Part shown: positions 9,818 to 18,569 of the stretch, piece by piece
How positions within the stretch are numbered: the first letter of the stretch is position 1
Layout: every line of letters starts with the position of its first letter
DNA from: Pseudomonadota bacterium
GTDB taxonomy: Bacteria; Desulfobacterota; Desulfobulbia; Desulfobulbales; SURF-16
Direction: 5' to 3'
Assembly: GCA_018816555.1 (NCBI GenBank)
Contig: JAHIVT010000138.1
Span: 1-64,000 of the forward strand
Length of the DNA stretch: 64,000 nucleotides
Translations under genes and position numbers: made by a program
The notes under the pieces: generated by a model
Databases searched by the model: none
What the model saw: only the letters and a program-made list of their open reading frames with translations
What the model was told of the DNA's origin: nothing

Positions 9818-11905
9818 CTATCTTGGGAATGCCGCCATGATGCCGCCGTCCACCGGCAGGGTGGCGCCGGTGGTGGGGGTCTGGTTGCTGGCAAAAAACA
9901 CCACGGCGTTGCCCACATGATCGGCCAGGACCTCGGTTTTCAGCAGGTTGCGCTGGCGGTAATACTCTTTCAGGCCGGCCGGATCCAGGTCGCGGGCCTT
10001 CATGCGGTCCGGACCCACCACGTCCCACAGACCGGATGACACCCCGGCATCATCAAAAATCGCGTCCGCATTGATCATGTTCACCCGCACCTTGAGCGGG
10101 GCAAGTTCAAGGGCGGCAATCTTGCCGAGCTGATGGGCCCCGGCCTTGGAGGCGCTGTAGGCGCCGAAGGCCTCGCCCGGAGCGAAAACGTTTTTCGAGC
10201 TGTTGATGATGATGTTGCCGCCTGTGCCTTGGCGGGTAAAGATCGGGGTGGCTGCCTTGATGACCTGGAAAACCCCCATGAGATTGACATCAAGCACCTT
10301 GTAAAAGGTCTTTTCATCCAGGTCCTGGAGCCTCGCGACATGGGCGATGCCGGCATTGGGCACCAGGATGTCAAGGCCGCCTGACTCGCGGATCAGGCGG
10401 GAGAAGCACTGCTGCACGGAACGGCTGTCCGCCACGTCCATCACCAAAGACGATACCATGGCAGGGCCGAATTGTCCGGCCAGCATGTCCCTCACCTGCT
10501 CAAGTCTCTCCTGGTTGATGTCAGTGAGAAAGACCCTGGCCCCCGCGGCCAGGAGTTGTCTGCCGATGCCGCAGGCAATGGCGCCGCCACCGCCGGTGAC
10601 CAGGGCGATCCTGCCGGCAAGCAGAGGTTTTTTACCCTTGCCCAGCTTGGCCTGCTCCAGGCTCCAGTATTCCATGTCAAAGATGGATGACTCGGCAAGC
10701 TCTTGGTAGGGCGCCACTGCTGCCCCTGAAATTTTTGCGGCAATGGTGTGTTCGGCTATATCGGCGCCAATCATGGCCGCCTTCGGGGTTTCGCCGCTGG
10801 TAACAAGCCCCAGACCCCTTATGAGCATCACCCTTGGTTTGGGGTCAAGTTTGCTGCGCTCCACCTTTTTGTCGGCAACTTGCCGCTGAAAATAGGCATC
10901 GTATCGCTCTGCATAGGCGGCAAATTCTGCGGTAATGCGCCGGGCCATCTGCTTTTCATCATGGTCATGGCTGAAATCGAGAAAAAGAGGATAATTCTTG
11001 GTGCGGATCACATGGTCCGGGGTGAGTACCCCGCTGACCAGCAGTTCCCCAGCGTCGGCCCGATCCAAGGCGGCCAGGATCTTTTCGTTTTGCCGCAGAT
11101 GCAGATGAAAGGTTTGCCCGTTTTCATCAGGATGGCTCATGCCCCCCCGGAGAAGCGGCAGAATGATGTCGGTATCAGGGCAGGCGGTGCCGAGCGCGGC
11201 GGCAGGAGTTTTTGAGCGGTTTTGCTCTGCCAGAAAACTCTCTGCCCGGCTGACATAGTCGATCATCAGCGCGTAAGCGGTTTCTGCTTCATCGGCAAAG
11301 GTGAAAATGCCGTGGTTAAGCAAAATGATGCAGTCCATGGCCGGATTTTTTTCATAGAGATCGGCAACTGCCTTGGCCAGGGGGAATCCCGGCATGATAA
11401 AGGGCAGGATGCCGATACCCTCTCCCAGCACTTTTTTGAGCAGGGCCTCGCAGTCAGGGGTATTGGTCAGGGTGACGATGGCATCGGCATGGGTGTGATC
11501 GATAAAGGTGTGGGGCAGAAAGGCGTGCACCAGCGTTTCGATGGACGGGTTGGGTGATGAGGCGTTGACAAGATGGGTGCGGAACTGGTTGACCATCTCC
11601 TCATCGCCGAGACTCTCAAGCCGCCGCAGTTTGCGCAGATATGCCAGATCAAGGCCTGGAAATCCCTGGGGTTCGATGGATCCCAGATCCCAGCCGCTGC
11701 CCTTGACATAGATGATATCCCTTTCCTCGCCGAGAATATCGGTAACTCTGCATTTGACGGAGGTGTTGCCGCCGCCGTGCAGAACGAGATCGGCTTCGCT
11801 GCCGATAAGCCGCGAGGTATAGACCCGCAGGCAGAGACCTTCTGGCTGGTCCGGATAGCCGTTGATAGAACGCTGGGCTTCGTTGCTGTCATATTTGTTT
11901 TTCAT
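9818..11905 (-). CDS. Bifunctional class II aldolase / short-chain dehydrogenase
   Basis: This is a two-domain fusion of 695 residues. The N-terminal part (about 1-400) is a class II zinc aldolase of the RhaD/FucA/AraD type, with the metal-site histidines in HTHADAIVTL and the NHGIFTFADEAETAY segment. The C-terminal part (about 430-695) is an NAD-binding Rossmann dehydrogenase with GGGGAIACGIG, the NAG motif (LVPNAGIAH) and catalytic Y-x3-K in YSASKAGAH. Proteins of this architecture act on rhamnulose-1-phosphate-like or related sugar phosphates and lactaldehyde; the exact substrate cannot be read here. The start at 11905 was chosen over a longer frame (to 12346, which runs inside the antiporter gene) because AAAGGA precedes MKNKYDSNEA. 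It is the third gene of a minus-strand operon. Confidence 0.88.
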   Translation of the reverse strand: MKNKYDSNEAQRSINGYPDQPEGLCLRVYTSRLIGSEADLVLHGGGNTSVKCRVTDILGEERDIIYVKGSGWDLGSIEPQGFPGLDLAYLRKLRRLESLGDEEMVNQFRTHLVNASSPNPSIETLVHAFLPHTFIDHTHADAIVTLTNTPDCEALLKKVLGEGIGILPFIMPGFPLAKAVADLYEKNPAMDCIILLNHGIFTFADEAETAYALMIDYVSRAESFLAEQNRSKTPAAALGTACPDTDIILPLLRGGMSHPDENGQTFHLHLRQNEKILAALDRADAGELLVSGVLTPDHVIRTKNYPLFLDFSHDHDEKQMARRITAEFAAYAERYDAYFQRQVADKKVERSKLDPKPRVMLIRGLGLVTSGETPKAAMIGADIAEHTIAAKISGAAVAPYQELAESSIFDMEYWSLEQAKLGKGKKPLLAGRIALVTGGGGAIACGIGRQLLAAGARVFLTDINQERLEQVRDMLAGQFGPAMVSSLVMDVADSRSVQQCFSRLIRESGGLDILVPNAGIAHVARLQDLDEKTFYKVLDVNLMGVFQVIKAATPIFTRQGTGGNIIINSSKNVFAPGEAFGAYSASKAGAHQLGKIAALELAPLKVRVNMINADAIFDDAGVSSGLWDVVGPDRMKARDLDPAGLKEYYRQRNLLKTEVLADHVGNAVVFFASNQTPTTGATLPVDGGIMAAFPR

Positions 11906-11922
11906 TGATTGTCCTTTGTGAA

Positions 11923-12882
11923 CTAACTGGCTTTCAGGCTGAAAATATAGAGGCCATAGGCGAAAAGCAGCAGAAAACCGTAAAACCGGCTGACCTGGTT
12001 GCCTAAGTAAAGAAACGGCAGCAGCACGGCGGAAAAAAGGGTCATCACCGGCAGATCGCGCAGCAGCAGTTGCTGCTGCAGGAAAAACGGTTTGATCACC
12101 GCTGTGCCGCCCATCACCATCAGCAGATTGAAGAGGTTGCTGCCGATGATGTTGCCCATCAGCAGATCCGACTCTCCCTTGCGGATTGCCGAAATGGAGG
12201 AGGCCAGTTCCGGCAGTGAGGTCCCCACCGCGGCAATGGTCAGGCCGATGATCAGGTTGGAAACCCCCAGATATCTTGCCACATCGGTAGCGCCGCCGAT
12301 TAGAAGATTTGAGCCGAAGGCCAGGCAGACAAGACCGCCGCCGCACAGGGGGAGAATGCTCCAGTACGAGGCCGGGGCATTATCCTTCATCTCATCGGCT
12401 GGTCGTTGTATTGAGCCGTTTTTATAGGAAAAATAGGTGAAAAGAATAAGAGCTGTGATAAAAAGCAGACCTAAGAGGCGGGGAAAGAAGCCGTACCAGG
12501 CGGCCCCCGCCACTGCGAGGCTTGCAACGAGAACATAGTAGATTTCCCGGGCAAAGGAAAGATAGGGCGCTCCAATGGGGGCGATTATGGCGCAGATGCC
12601 CAGGATCAGGCCGACATTGGCGATGTTGCTGCCGATCACATTGCCCAGCATCAGATCCTGCTTGTCCTGCAAGGCAGCGGACAGACTGACAAAAAATTCC
12701 GGCATGGATGTGCCGAAGGCCACCACGGTCAGGCCGATCATCAGGGCACTCATCCCCAGACGGCAGGCCAGTCTGACGGCACCTGCCACCAGTGCTTCCC
12801 CTCCTGCTACCAGAAGGCTCAGTCCGGCCAGGAGGGCGAGCAGGGAAAAAGAGATGGAGGAGTAGTTGAATTCACCAGTCAT
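11923..12882 (-). CDS. Calcium/sodium antiporter (CaCA family, YrbG-like)
   Basis: This inner-membrane cation exchanger has about ten transmembrane helices. The duplicated alpha-repeats are visible: GTSMPEFFVSLSA with GNVIGSNIANVGLILG in the first half, and GTSLPELASSISA with GNIIGSNLFNLLMVMG in the second. The acidic residues in these motifs bind the ions. I set the start at 12882 (MTGEFNYSS), which gives 319 residues, the usual size; the longer frame would add a polar stretch. It begins 34 bases after the unknown gene upstream and ends 17 bases before the aldolase/dehydrogenase start, so all three are likely one transcript. Confidence 0.9.
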   Translation of the reverse strand: MTGEFNYSSISFSLLALLAGLSLLVAGGEALVAGAVRLACRLGMSALMIGLTVVAFGTSMPEFFVSLSAALQDKQDLMLGNVIGSNIANVGLILGICAIIAPIGAPYLSFAREIYYVLVASLAVAGAAWYGFFPRLLGLLFITALILFTYFSYKNGSIQRPADEMKDNAPASYWSILPLCGGGLVCLAFGSNLLIGGATDVARYLGVSNLIIGLTIAAVGTSLPELASSISAIRKGESDLLMGNIIGSNLFNLLMVMGGTAVIKPFFLQQQLLLRDLPVMTLFSAVLLPFLYLGNQVSRFYGFLLLFAYGLYIFSLKAS

Positions 12883-12916
12883 GTTTGTCCAGGATGTTGA
12901 CCAATGGCTGCCGGCA

Positions 12917-13636
12917 TCAGCTCTGCGGCAGCTGAAAGCCGTCTTCATGCAGAGGGAAGGCGGCTTCGGCAAGTTTTTTCAGCTCCTTTTTGATCTGGGG
13001 CAGCGGCACAGGCGGCGGCAAGAGTGGTATTTCACCGCATACCTGTACGGGGGGCGTTACCCGCATTTTTCGGTCAATGTAATCTGAAAAACCGGTGTCA
13101 ATGGCGCCTTCCAAGTTGCCGACCTTATCCGCGGCATCCATTGCCCGCAAAAAACTCATGATGGTGCTGATATCGTTTTTACGGTAAAAAATTTTGATCT
13201 CCTCTTCAATGGTTTCCTGGTCGTCGACAAGTTCGGCATATTTTTCCCGGTACGCTGCCACATCCTGGGTTAACTGCTCATAGGTCGCCATGAACAGATG
13301 CTTAAAACGACCCGAGGCGGTGAGGCCCCATGTTTTCACCCCGGCAAAGATCCGGGTACGCAAGGTCGGCGAGGTCAGGATGTAAGGATCATAATAAAAT
13401 TTTTCTTCAAGTCCGGTGATTTCAAGAAACCTGAGGATCAATTCTTCATCCTGCAGCATGATATAGATTCGGTTCAGATCATAGACAATTCTTTGTCCCA
13501 CTGTGTGGGTGTGGTGGCAGATGTCTTTTGCCAGGAGGGCCTTGTCTTCTTCAATGAGCTTGCGAAATCCGAAGTAACGGTCAGCTAATTCCTTTTTGAT
13601 CTCGTAGTTGAGAAAGTTGGAAATATCGGAAGTCAT
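12917..13636 (-). CDS. Conserved hypothetical protein, helical, unknown function
   Basis: This protein has 239 residues, no signal peptide, no transmembrane segment and no recognised motif. It is predicted mostly helical, with charged stretches (YREKYAELVDDQETIEEEI). Three segments look well structured: DRYFGFRKLIEEDKALLAKD, LQDEELILRFLEITGLEE and a proline-rich hinge near residue 205 (LLPPPVPLPQ). The start ATG has GGAG-like bases (AAAGGAGC) 9 bases upstream. It heads an operon with the antiporter and the aldolase/dehydrogenase. I do not assign a function. Lineage-restricted conservation in anaerobic Desulfobacterota is my expectation, not something seen here. Confidence 0.75.
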   Translation of the reverse strand: MTSDISNFLNYEIKKELADRYFGFRKLIEEDKALLAKDICHHTHTVGQRIVYDLNRIYIMLQDEELILRFLEITGLEEKFYYDPYILTSPTLRTRIFAGVKTWGLTASGRFKHLFMATYEQLTQDVAAYREKYAELVDDQETIEEEIKIFYRKNDISTIMSFLRAMDAADKVGNLEGAIDTGFSDYIDRKMRVTPPVQVCGEIPLLPPPVPLPQIKKELKKLAEAAFPLHEDGFQLPQS

Positions 13637-13972
13637 TGCCGTTGCTCCTTTGTGAGGACAGGTTGTAAAAAGCTCTATTCAAGTTACCGACATGCTGCCC
13701 TAGCCTGGAATCCCTTGTGAATAAAAGCATTGGCGTGTATGGTATCTCTTTTGCGGACTGGATTGTCATGGGTGATCCAGGCCGGGCTTAGTTTTTTTTC
13801 TTGACACAATTGAAGATAAAGTAAAAAGGGTAAAGGGCAAAGTAAAAAGCGTTTCTTGTTCTCAAAAAGTCTTATTTGCCTGGAAATTTTTGCATCATGG
13901 GATCTCGCTGGCAGCGAGCGGTTTACTTCTGGCCGAGAGTATGTTTCCCAGGGCACAGTATAGGAAGGTTCG
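13637..13972. other. Divergent intergenic region upstream of dnaG
   Basis: This 336-base region lies between the minus-strand unknown gene and plus-strand dnaG and should hold both promoters. A TTGACA at 13801 has no good -10 partner at the usual spacing. An 11-base direct repeat (AAAGTAAAAAG) occurs at 13818-13828 and 13839-13849. No gene or tRNA is seen. Confidence 0.45.
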
Positions 13973-15745
13973 ATGGCAGCATTGCAGGATAATTCCGCCC
14001 GCCGGGTGAAAGATGCTGTTGATATTCTTGAGGTGATAGGCGAGCATGTCCATCTGCAGAAAGCCGGGGTGCGTTATAAGGGCCTCTGCCCCTTCCATTC
14101 TGAAAAAACGCCATCTTTTACGATAAACCGGGAGAGGCAATTTTACCACTGTTTCGGCTGTAATGAAAGCGGCGATGTTTTGTCATTTATGATGAAATAT
14201 CACAATCTGACCTTCCCTGATGCGGTGGCACGACTTGCCGAGCGTTACGGCATTGAGCTTGAAGAGAGCAAGCTTTCCCCGGAGGAGCTGAAGAAAACGC
14301 GGGAGCGGGAAAGCCTTTTTGCGGTCAACAGCGTTGCCGCAACCATTTTCCATAAATATCTGCTGGAAAACCCGGCGGCGGCTCAGGCCAGACAATATCT
14401 GGAAAAGAGAGGGATGTCGCAGGAAATGATCAGCCGCTTTCAACTCGGTTATGCGCCGGACCGTTGGGATTTTCTTGCCCAGGCATTGGCTTCCGCCGGC
14501 GAAGCAGAGCAGGTTGCCGTGGCGGCCGGGCTACTGGTGCAGAAGGAGAAAGGCGGCGTTTATGATCGTTTCCGCGATCGGGTTATCTTTCCCATTTTTT
14601 CCTTAAACGGGCAGGTTGCCGCTTTCGGCGGGCGTATTCTGGGCGACGGCCAGCCGAAATATCTTAACAGCCCGGAGTCGTCTGTTTTTAATAAAAGTCA
14701 GACCCTGTTCGGCCTCTACCAGAATAAATCCGCCATCCGGGAGGCCGGCCGCTGTCTGGTTGTTGAAGGCAATTTTGACCTTCTTTCCCTGGTAGCGCAT
14801 GGTTTGCAGTATGTCGCCGCGCCCCTTGGCACGGCTTTGACCGCTCAACATGTAAAGATTCTGAAGCGTTATGCCGAAGAGGCGGTTGTGGTTTTTGACG
14901 GCGACCAGGCTGGTTTGAAGGCTGCCATGCGGGCTGTTCCTCTTTTTCTGACGGAGCAGCTTGATGCCAAGATTGTTGTCCTGCCCGAAGAGCATGATCC
15001 CGATACCTTTGTTGCCGCTTTCGGCAAGGAGGCCCTTGAGGAGAAGGTGGCCCGGGCCATGGAGCTGTCTGAGTTTGTTTTCAGCCGCCTGGTCAAGGAG
15101 CATGGCTTGAGTCTGGCGGGGAAAAATAAAATTGTCAGGGAGCTGCAGCCCTTAATTGCCGCTATCGGCAATCGGACGCTGCAAAAAAGTCTTTTTGTTT
15201 CACATTTTAGTGATAAACTCGGCTTGAAAGCAGAGGATCTGCTTGGCCGGGGTGAAGGCGGCATTCACCCTGTCGGGCCTTCTTTACCGGCAAAGCGGCG
15301 CAAGCAGGGGTTGAAGCTGTCCAAGCAGTATGAGAAGCTGTTGGAGTTTCTGCTCATCTACCCGGAAGCCCTGCCCCATTTCCTCGAGGCAGGCCTGGAT
15401 GAGCTTGTGGACAATGAAAATGATTCCGCCAGGATTATCCTTGATCAATTAAAAGATCTCGACCTCATCGGCCAGGGGGATGGGGCTGAGGTTCTGCTCG
15501 AAAATCTGCTGGAAGAGGAAAAGGTTCTGGTTGCCCGTCTGCTGATTGAGGCTCCCTCTTACGCAGAAGACATGAAGGATCTGCTTATTGACGAACTGAC
15601 TACCTGGGTGCGCAAGCAGGCATGGCAAAATCGCAAGTCACGGTTGCTGCGGCGTATCAGTCAGGCCCAGGTGGAAGGTGATGATGTTTTACTGATGGAG
15701 CTCTTGGAACAGAAAAAAAAAATGGACGAAGTTTCGTATACATAA
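13973..15745 (+). CDS. dnaG: DNA primase DnaG
   Basis: DnaG synthesises RNA primers for replication. The N-terminal zinc-binding domain shows C39, H42, C60 and C63 (LCPFHSEKTPSF, FYHCFGCNESGD). The catalytic TOPRIM core includes the conserved EGNFD glutamate near residue 264 and the DGDQAG acidic motif near residue 306. The C-terminal domain, which contacts DnaB helicase, is longer and more variable. Total length of 590 is normal. It is followed by rpoD after 59 bases, the dnaG-rpoD half of the classical macromolecular synthesis operon; rpsU is not seen upstream. Confidence 0.97.
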   Translation: MAALQDNSARRVKDAVDILEVIGEHVHLQKAGVRYKGLCPFHSEKTPSFTINRERQFYHCFGCNESGDVLSFMMKYHNLTFPDAVARLAERYGIELEESKLSPEELKKTRERESLFAVNSVAATIFHKYLLENPAAAQARQYLEKRGMSQEMISRFQLGYAPDRWDFLAQALASAGEAEQVAVAAGLLVQKEKGGVYDRFRDRVIFPIFSLNGQVAAFGGRILGDGQPKYLNSPESSVFNKSQTLFGLYQNKSAIREAGRCLVVEGNFDLLSLVAHGLQYVAAPLGTALTAQHVKILKRYAEEAVVVFDGDQAGLKAAMRAVPLFLTEQLDAKIVVLPEEHDPDTFVAAFGKEALEEKVARAMELSEFVFSRLVKEHGLSLAGKNKIVRELQPLIAAIGNRTLQKSLFVSHFSDKLGLKAEDLLGRGEGGIHPVGPSLPAKRRKQGLKLSKQYEKLLEFLLIYPEALPHFLEAGLDELVDNENDSARIILDQLKDLDLIGQGDGAEVLLENLLEEEKVLVARLLIEAPSYAEDMKDLLIDELTTWVRKQAWQNRKSRLLRRISQAQVEGDDVLLMELLEQKKKMDEVSYT

Positions 15746-15804
15746 TATGTTGGTATCGGTTTATTACATGAAATGATCTATTTTCCCCAGCAGGAGTAAT
15801 TCTT

Positions 15805-17415
15805 GTGGCAAAAAGAAAGAAATTAAAAGCTGCACAAAACGGAACTGACGGAAGGGATATGCCTGAGGCGGCGGAGATGTCTGAGGGCGGCGACTTTTTT
15901 GCGTCGGGCGATCTCGGACCGCTGGAGAATCAGTTTGAAGAAGCCGCTGACGACCTCACCTTTCTGTTTGGGGATGATGCGGCGGATGATCGGGATATAG
16001 ATGATAAGGAGTGCCCGGCCGGCGATGAGGATATGATCAGTTTCGGCGAAACATCTGCCGCCATGATGCGTGAAATTGATCCTGTGAAGGCCTATTTGCG
16101 TGAAATGGGCGCTGTTTCACTTTTGTCTTCCAGCGAAGAGATAGAAATTGCCAAAAAAATTGAAAAGGGACAACGGCAGATCCAGAACGGATTATTGGTT
16201 TGCCCCTTTATGCTTAAAATTCTTAAAGATATCCAGGAGGACCTGCTCAGTCAAAACTGTGAAATTACTGATGTGCTCCGGGGGTTAAATGACAAAGATA
16301 ACGATAAGGCAAAGGAGCGCTTTCTCTGGCAGATCTCAGAGGCTCTGCGTATTGACCGGGAACGGAAGGCCTTGCATGCTGATCTGCTTGAGCCTGATGT
16401 GGATCAGGCGGCGGGCGTTAATATTCTGGTGCGTGTGGATCGCTCCACTCACTCCATCGTCTCTCTTTTTCAGGACGACCTGCTGCAGAACAAATATATT
16501 AATGAAGGGATCAAGGAAGTTAAAAAGCTCGTAAGGCAGTTTGAAGCGGTTTTTGCCCGAAAAAAAGCCGATCCTGACAGCAGTGTAAAAATGAATACCA
16601 TGATTTACAATCTGGAGGAGGATTGCGGGATCGATTATGAAACACTGGGGCAGGTTCTGGCCCAGATCGCCATTGGCGAGGAGATCAGCAGGGAGGCCAA
16701 AAAAGAGTTAACCCACGCCAACCTGCGCCTGGTGGTCAGTGTTGCCAAAAAATATATGAATCGTGGCCTGCAGCTGCTTGACCTGATCCAGGAAGGCAAT
16801 ATCGGCCTGATGAAAGCGGTGGAAAAATTTGAATACCGGCGGGGATTTAAGTTCAGTACCTATGCTACATGGTGGATCCGGCAGGCCATTAACCGGGCAA
16901 TTGCCGATCAGGGACGTACTATCCGCATTCCGGTGCATATGATAGATACCATCAACCGCCTGCTGAAAGGTTCGAAAGAATTTCTGCGGGATGAGGGGCG
17001 TGAGCCGACACCTGAAGAGATTTCGGAACGTCTGGATGTTGATCTGGATAAGGTGCGCAATATCCTGAAAATCTGCAAGGAGCCCATCTCGCTTGATACC
17101 CCCATCGGTAATGATGATGAAAGTAATCTTACCGATTTCATAGAAGATGCGGATGCTGTTTCACCCCATGAGGCCACGATACGGGACAATTTGCGCCAGC
17201 AGCTGAGAAAGGTGCTCGGTTCTCTGACCGAGAGGGAGGAGAGTGTCCTGCGCATGCGGTTCGGCATTGACACGGAGAAAGATCTCACCCTGGAAGAGGT
17301 TGGCAGAACCTTTTCCGTGACAAGAGAAAGGATTCGGCAGATTGAGGCCAAGGCCCTTAAAAAGTTGAAACACCCGAACCGCAAAAAACATCTGGAAAGT
17401 TTTATTAAAGAATAA
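15805..17415 (+). CDS. rpoD: RNA polymerase primary sigma factor RpoD
   Basis: This is the housekeeping sigma-70 factor. It starts with GTG after an AGGAG site ([11 protein letters not shown]). The N-terminal about 90 residues are acidic and poorly conserved (region 1.1-like). Region 1.2 ([17 protein letters not shown]), region 2 ([20 protein letters not shown] then [18 protein letters not shown], the -10 recognition helix), region 3 and region 4.2 ([20 protein letters not shown], the -35 helix-turn-helix) are complete. The 536-residue length, with a non-conserved insert between 1.2 and 2.1, fits primary sigma factors of proteobacteria. Confidence 0.98.
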   Translation: MAKRKKLKAAQNGTDGRDMPEAAEMSEGGDFFASGDLGPLENQFEEAADDLTFLFGDDAADDRDIDDKECPAGDEDMISFGETSAAMMREIDPVKAYLREMGAVSLLSSSEEIEIAKKIEKGQRQIQNGLLVCPFMLKILKDIQEDLLSQNCEITDVLRGLNDKDNDKAKERFLWQISEALRIDRERKALHADLLEPDVDQAAGVNILVRVDRSTHSIVSLFQDDLLQNKYINEGIKEVKKLVRQFEAVFARKKADPDSSVKMNTMIYNLEEDCGIDYETLGQVLAQIAIGEEISREAKKELTHANLRLVVSVAKKYMNRGLQLLDLIQEGNIGLMKAVEKFEYRRGFKFSTYATWWIRQAINRAIADQGRTIRIPVHMIDTINRLLKGSKEFLRDEGREPTPEEISERLDVDLDKVRNILKICKEPISLDTPIGNDDESNLTDFIEDADAVSPHEATIRDNLRQQLRKVLGSLTEREESVLRMRFGIDTEKDLTLEEVGRTFSVTRERIRQIEAKALKKLKHPNRKKHLESFIKE

Positions 17416-17426
17416 GTCCCGATCCT

Positions 17427-18545
17427 GTGAACAAATTGTTAGAATGGCTGGCTCTCTCTCTGACTCCTGGTCTGGGTATCAGGAGTTGGAACAAGCTGCT
17501 TGCTGTTTTTGACGGCCCGCAGCAGGTGCTGGAGACAGATCAGAGCCGGATCAGAAAATTAGTGCCGGGCATCAGGGCGAATATCATTGCCGGTATCAAC
17601 AAAGAAAAACTCCTTGCAGCTGCGGAAAAAGAAATAGAATGCGCTGCCGGGTTGGGCATTGAGATTATCACCCGGGAGCAGGAAGCATATCCGGAGCTTC
17701 TGCGTCATATTGATGACCCACCCATTCTGCTCTATGTCAAAGGGAATGCATCCCTGCTGCAGAGTGCCTGTATTGGAGTTGTCGGAGCCAGAGCAGCAAG
17801 CGTCTACGGGCAGAGAATTGCCGAAGATCTGTCCAAAAGGCTTTGTCAACGAGGGCTAACTGTGGTAAGTGGTTTGGCTCTTGGTATTGACGCTGCCGCC
17901 CATAAGGGTGCATTGCAGGCAAGCGGCGCCACCCTTGCCGTGCTTGGCTGCGGACTTGACGTGGTATATCCCCGCCAGAACAGAAGTCTCTATGAGGAAA
18001 TCGCTTGCCGTGGGGCCTTGGTCAGTGAGTACCGCCTGGGTGCCTTGCCGGAAGCCTTCCGTTTTCCTGCACGAAACAGAATCATAAGTGGTCTTTCGTT
18101 GGGGGTTGTCGTGGTTGAAGCGGCCCGCAAATCCGGATCCCTCATCACAGCAGACTATGCCCTGGAGCAGGGGCGAGAGGTTTTTGCCGTTCCCGGGCGG
18201 ATCGATTCCTGCAAAAGTGAAGGGACACATCGGCTGCTGCAGGAGGGGGCGAAGCTTGTCCATACCGTAAATGATATTGTTGAGGAATTGTCTTTTCCTG
18301 CCGTAGTTTATAATGCTTCCTCTCTTTCATGTCAGCCGGATGGTGAGAATGCTGCTTTGACTGAGGAGGAAAAGGTTTTTTTTGCTTATCTTGATGTCTA
18401 CCCTCAGACCATTGATGAAATTACCCGGCAAAGCCGGATGACAGTGCAGAAGGTGAGTGAATTGCTGTTGATGCTGGAGCTGAAGGGATTGATTGAGTCC
18501 CTGCCGGGGAATCAATACCAGAAGCGGCGCCCGGCATCAGTGTAA
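17427..18545 (+). CDS. dprA: DNA-processing protein DprA
   Basis: DprA binds incoming single-stranded DNA and loads RecA during transformation. The Rossmann-like core shows GVVGARAASVYG (residues about 114-125), the SGLALGIDAAAHKGAL motif and the dinucleotide-fold segment FPARNRIISGLSLGVVVVEA. An N-terminal helix-hairpin-helix-like segment and a C-terminal winged-helix domain (about 305-372, ELLLMLELKGLIESLPG) flank it. The start is GTG, 11 bases after rpoD, with little ribosome-site signal. topA follows 24 bases later, the common dprA-topA pairing. Confidence 0.95.
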   Translation: MNKLLEWLALSLTPGLGIRSWNKLLAVFDGPQQVLETDQSRIRKLVPGIRANIIAGINKEKLLAAAEKEIECAAGLGIEIITREQEAYPELLRHIDDPPILLYVKGNASLLQSACIGVVGARAASVYGQRIAEDLSKRLCQRGLTVVSGLALGIDAAAHKGALQASGATLAVLGCGLDVVYPRQNRSLYEEIACRGALVSEYRLGALPEAFRFPARNRIISGLSLGVVVVEAARKSGSLITADYALEQGREVFAVPGRIDSCKSEGTHRLLQEGAKLVHTVNDIVEELSFPAVVYNASSLSCQPDGENAALTEEEKVFFAYLDVYPQTIDEITRQSRMTVQKVSELLLMLELKGLIESLPGNQYQKRRPASV

Positions 18546-18569
18546 ATTTTTTTCTATTTTTGAGTACTT

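Noticed and set aside
11906..12346. N-terminal extension of the aldolase/dehydrogenase frame
   Set aside because: The extra 147 codons lie inside the antiporter gene in another frame, and a good ribosome site precedes the internal ATG at 11905.
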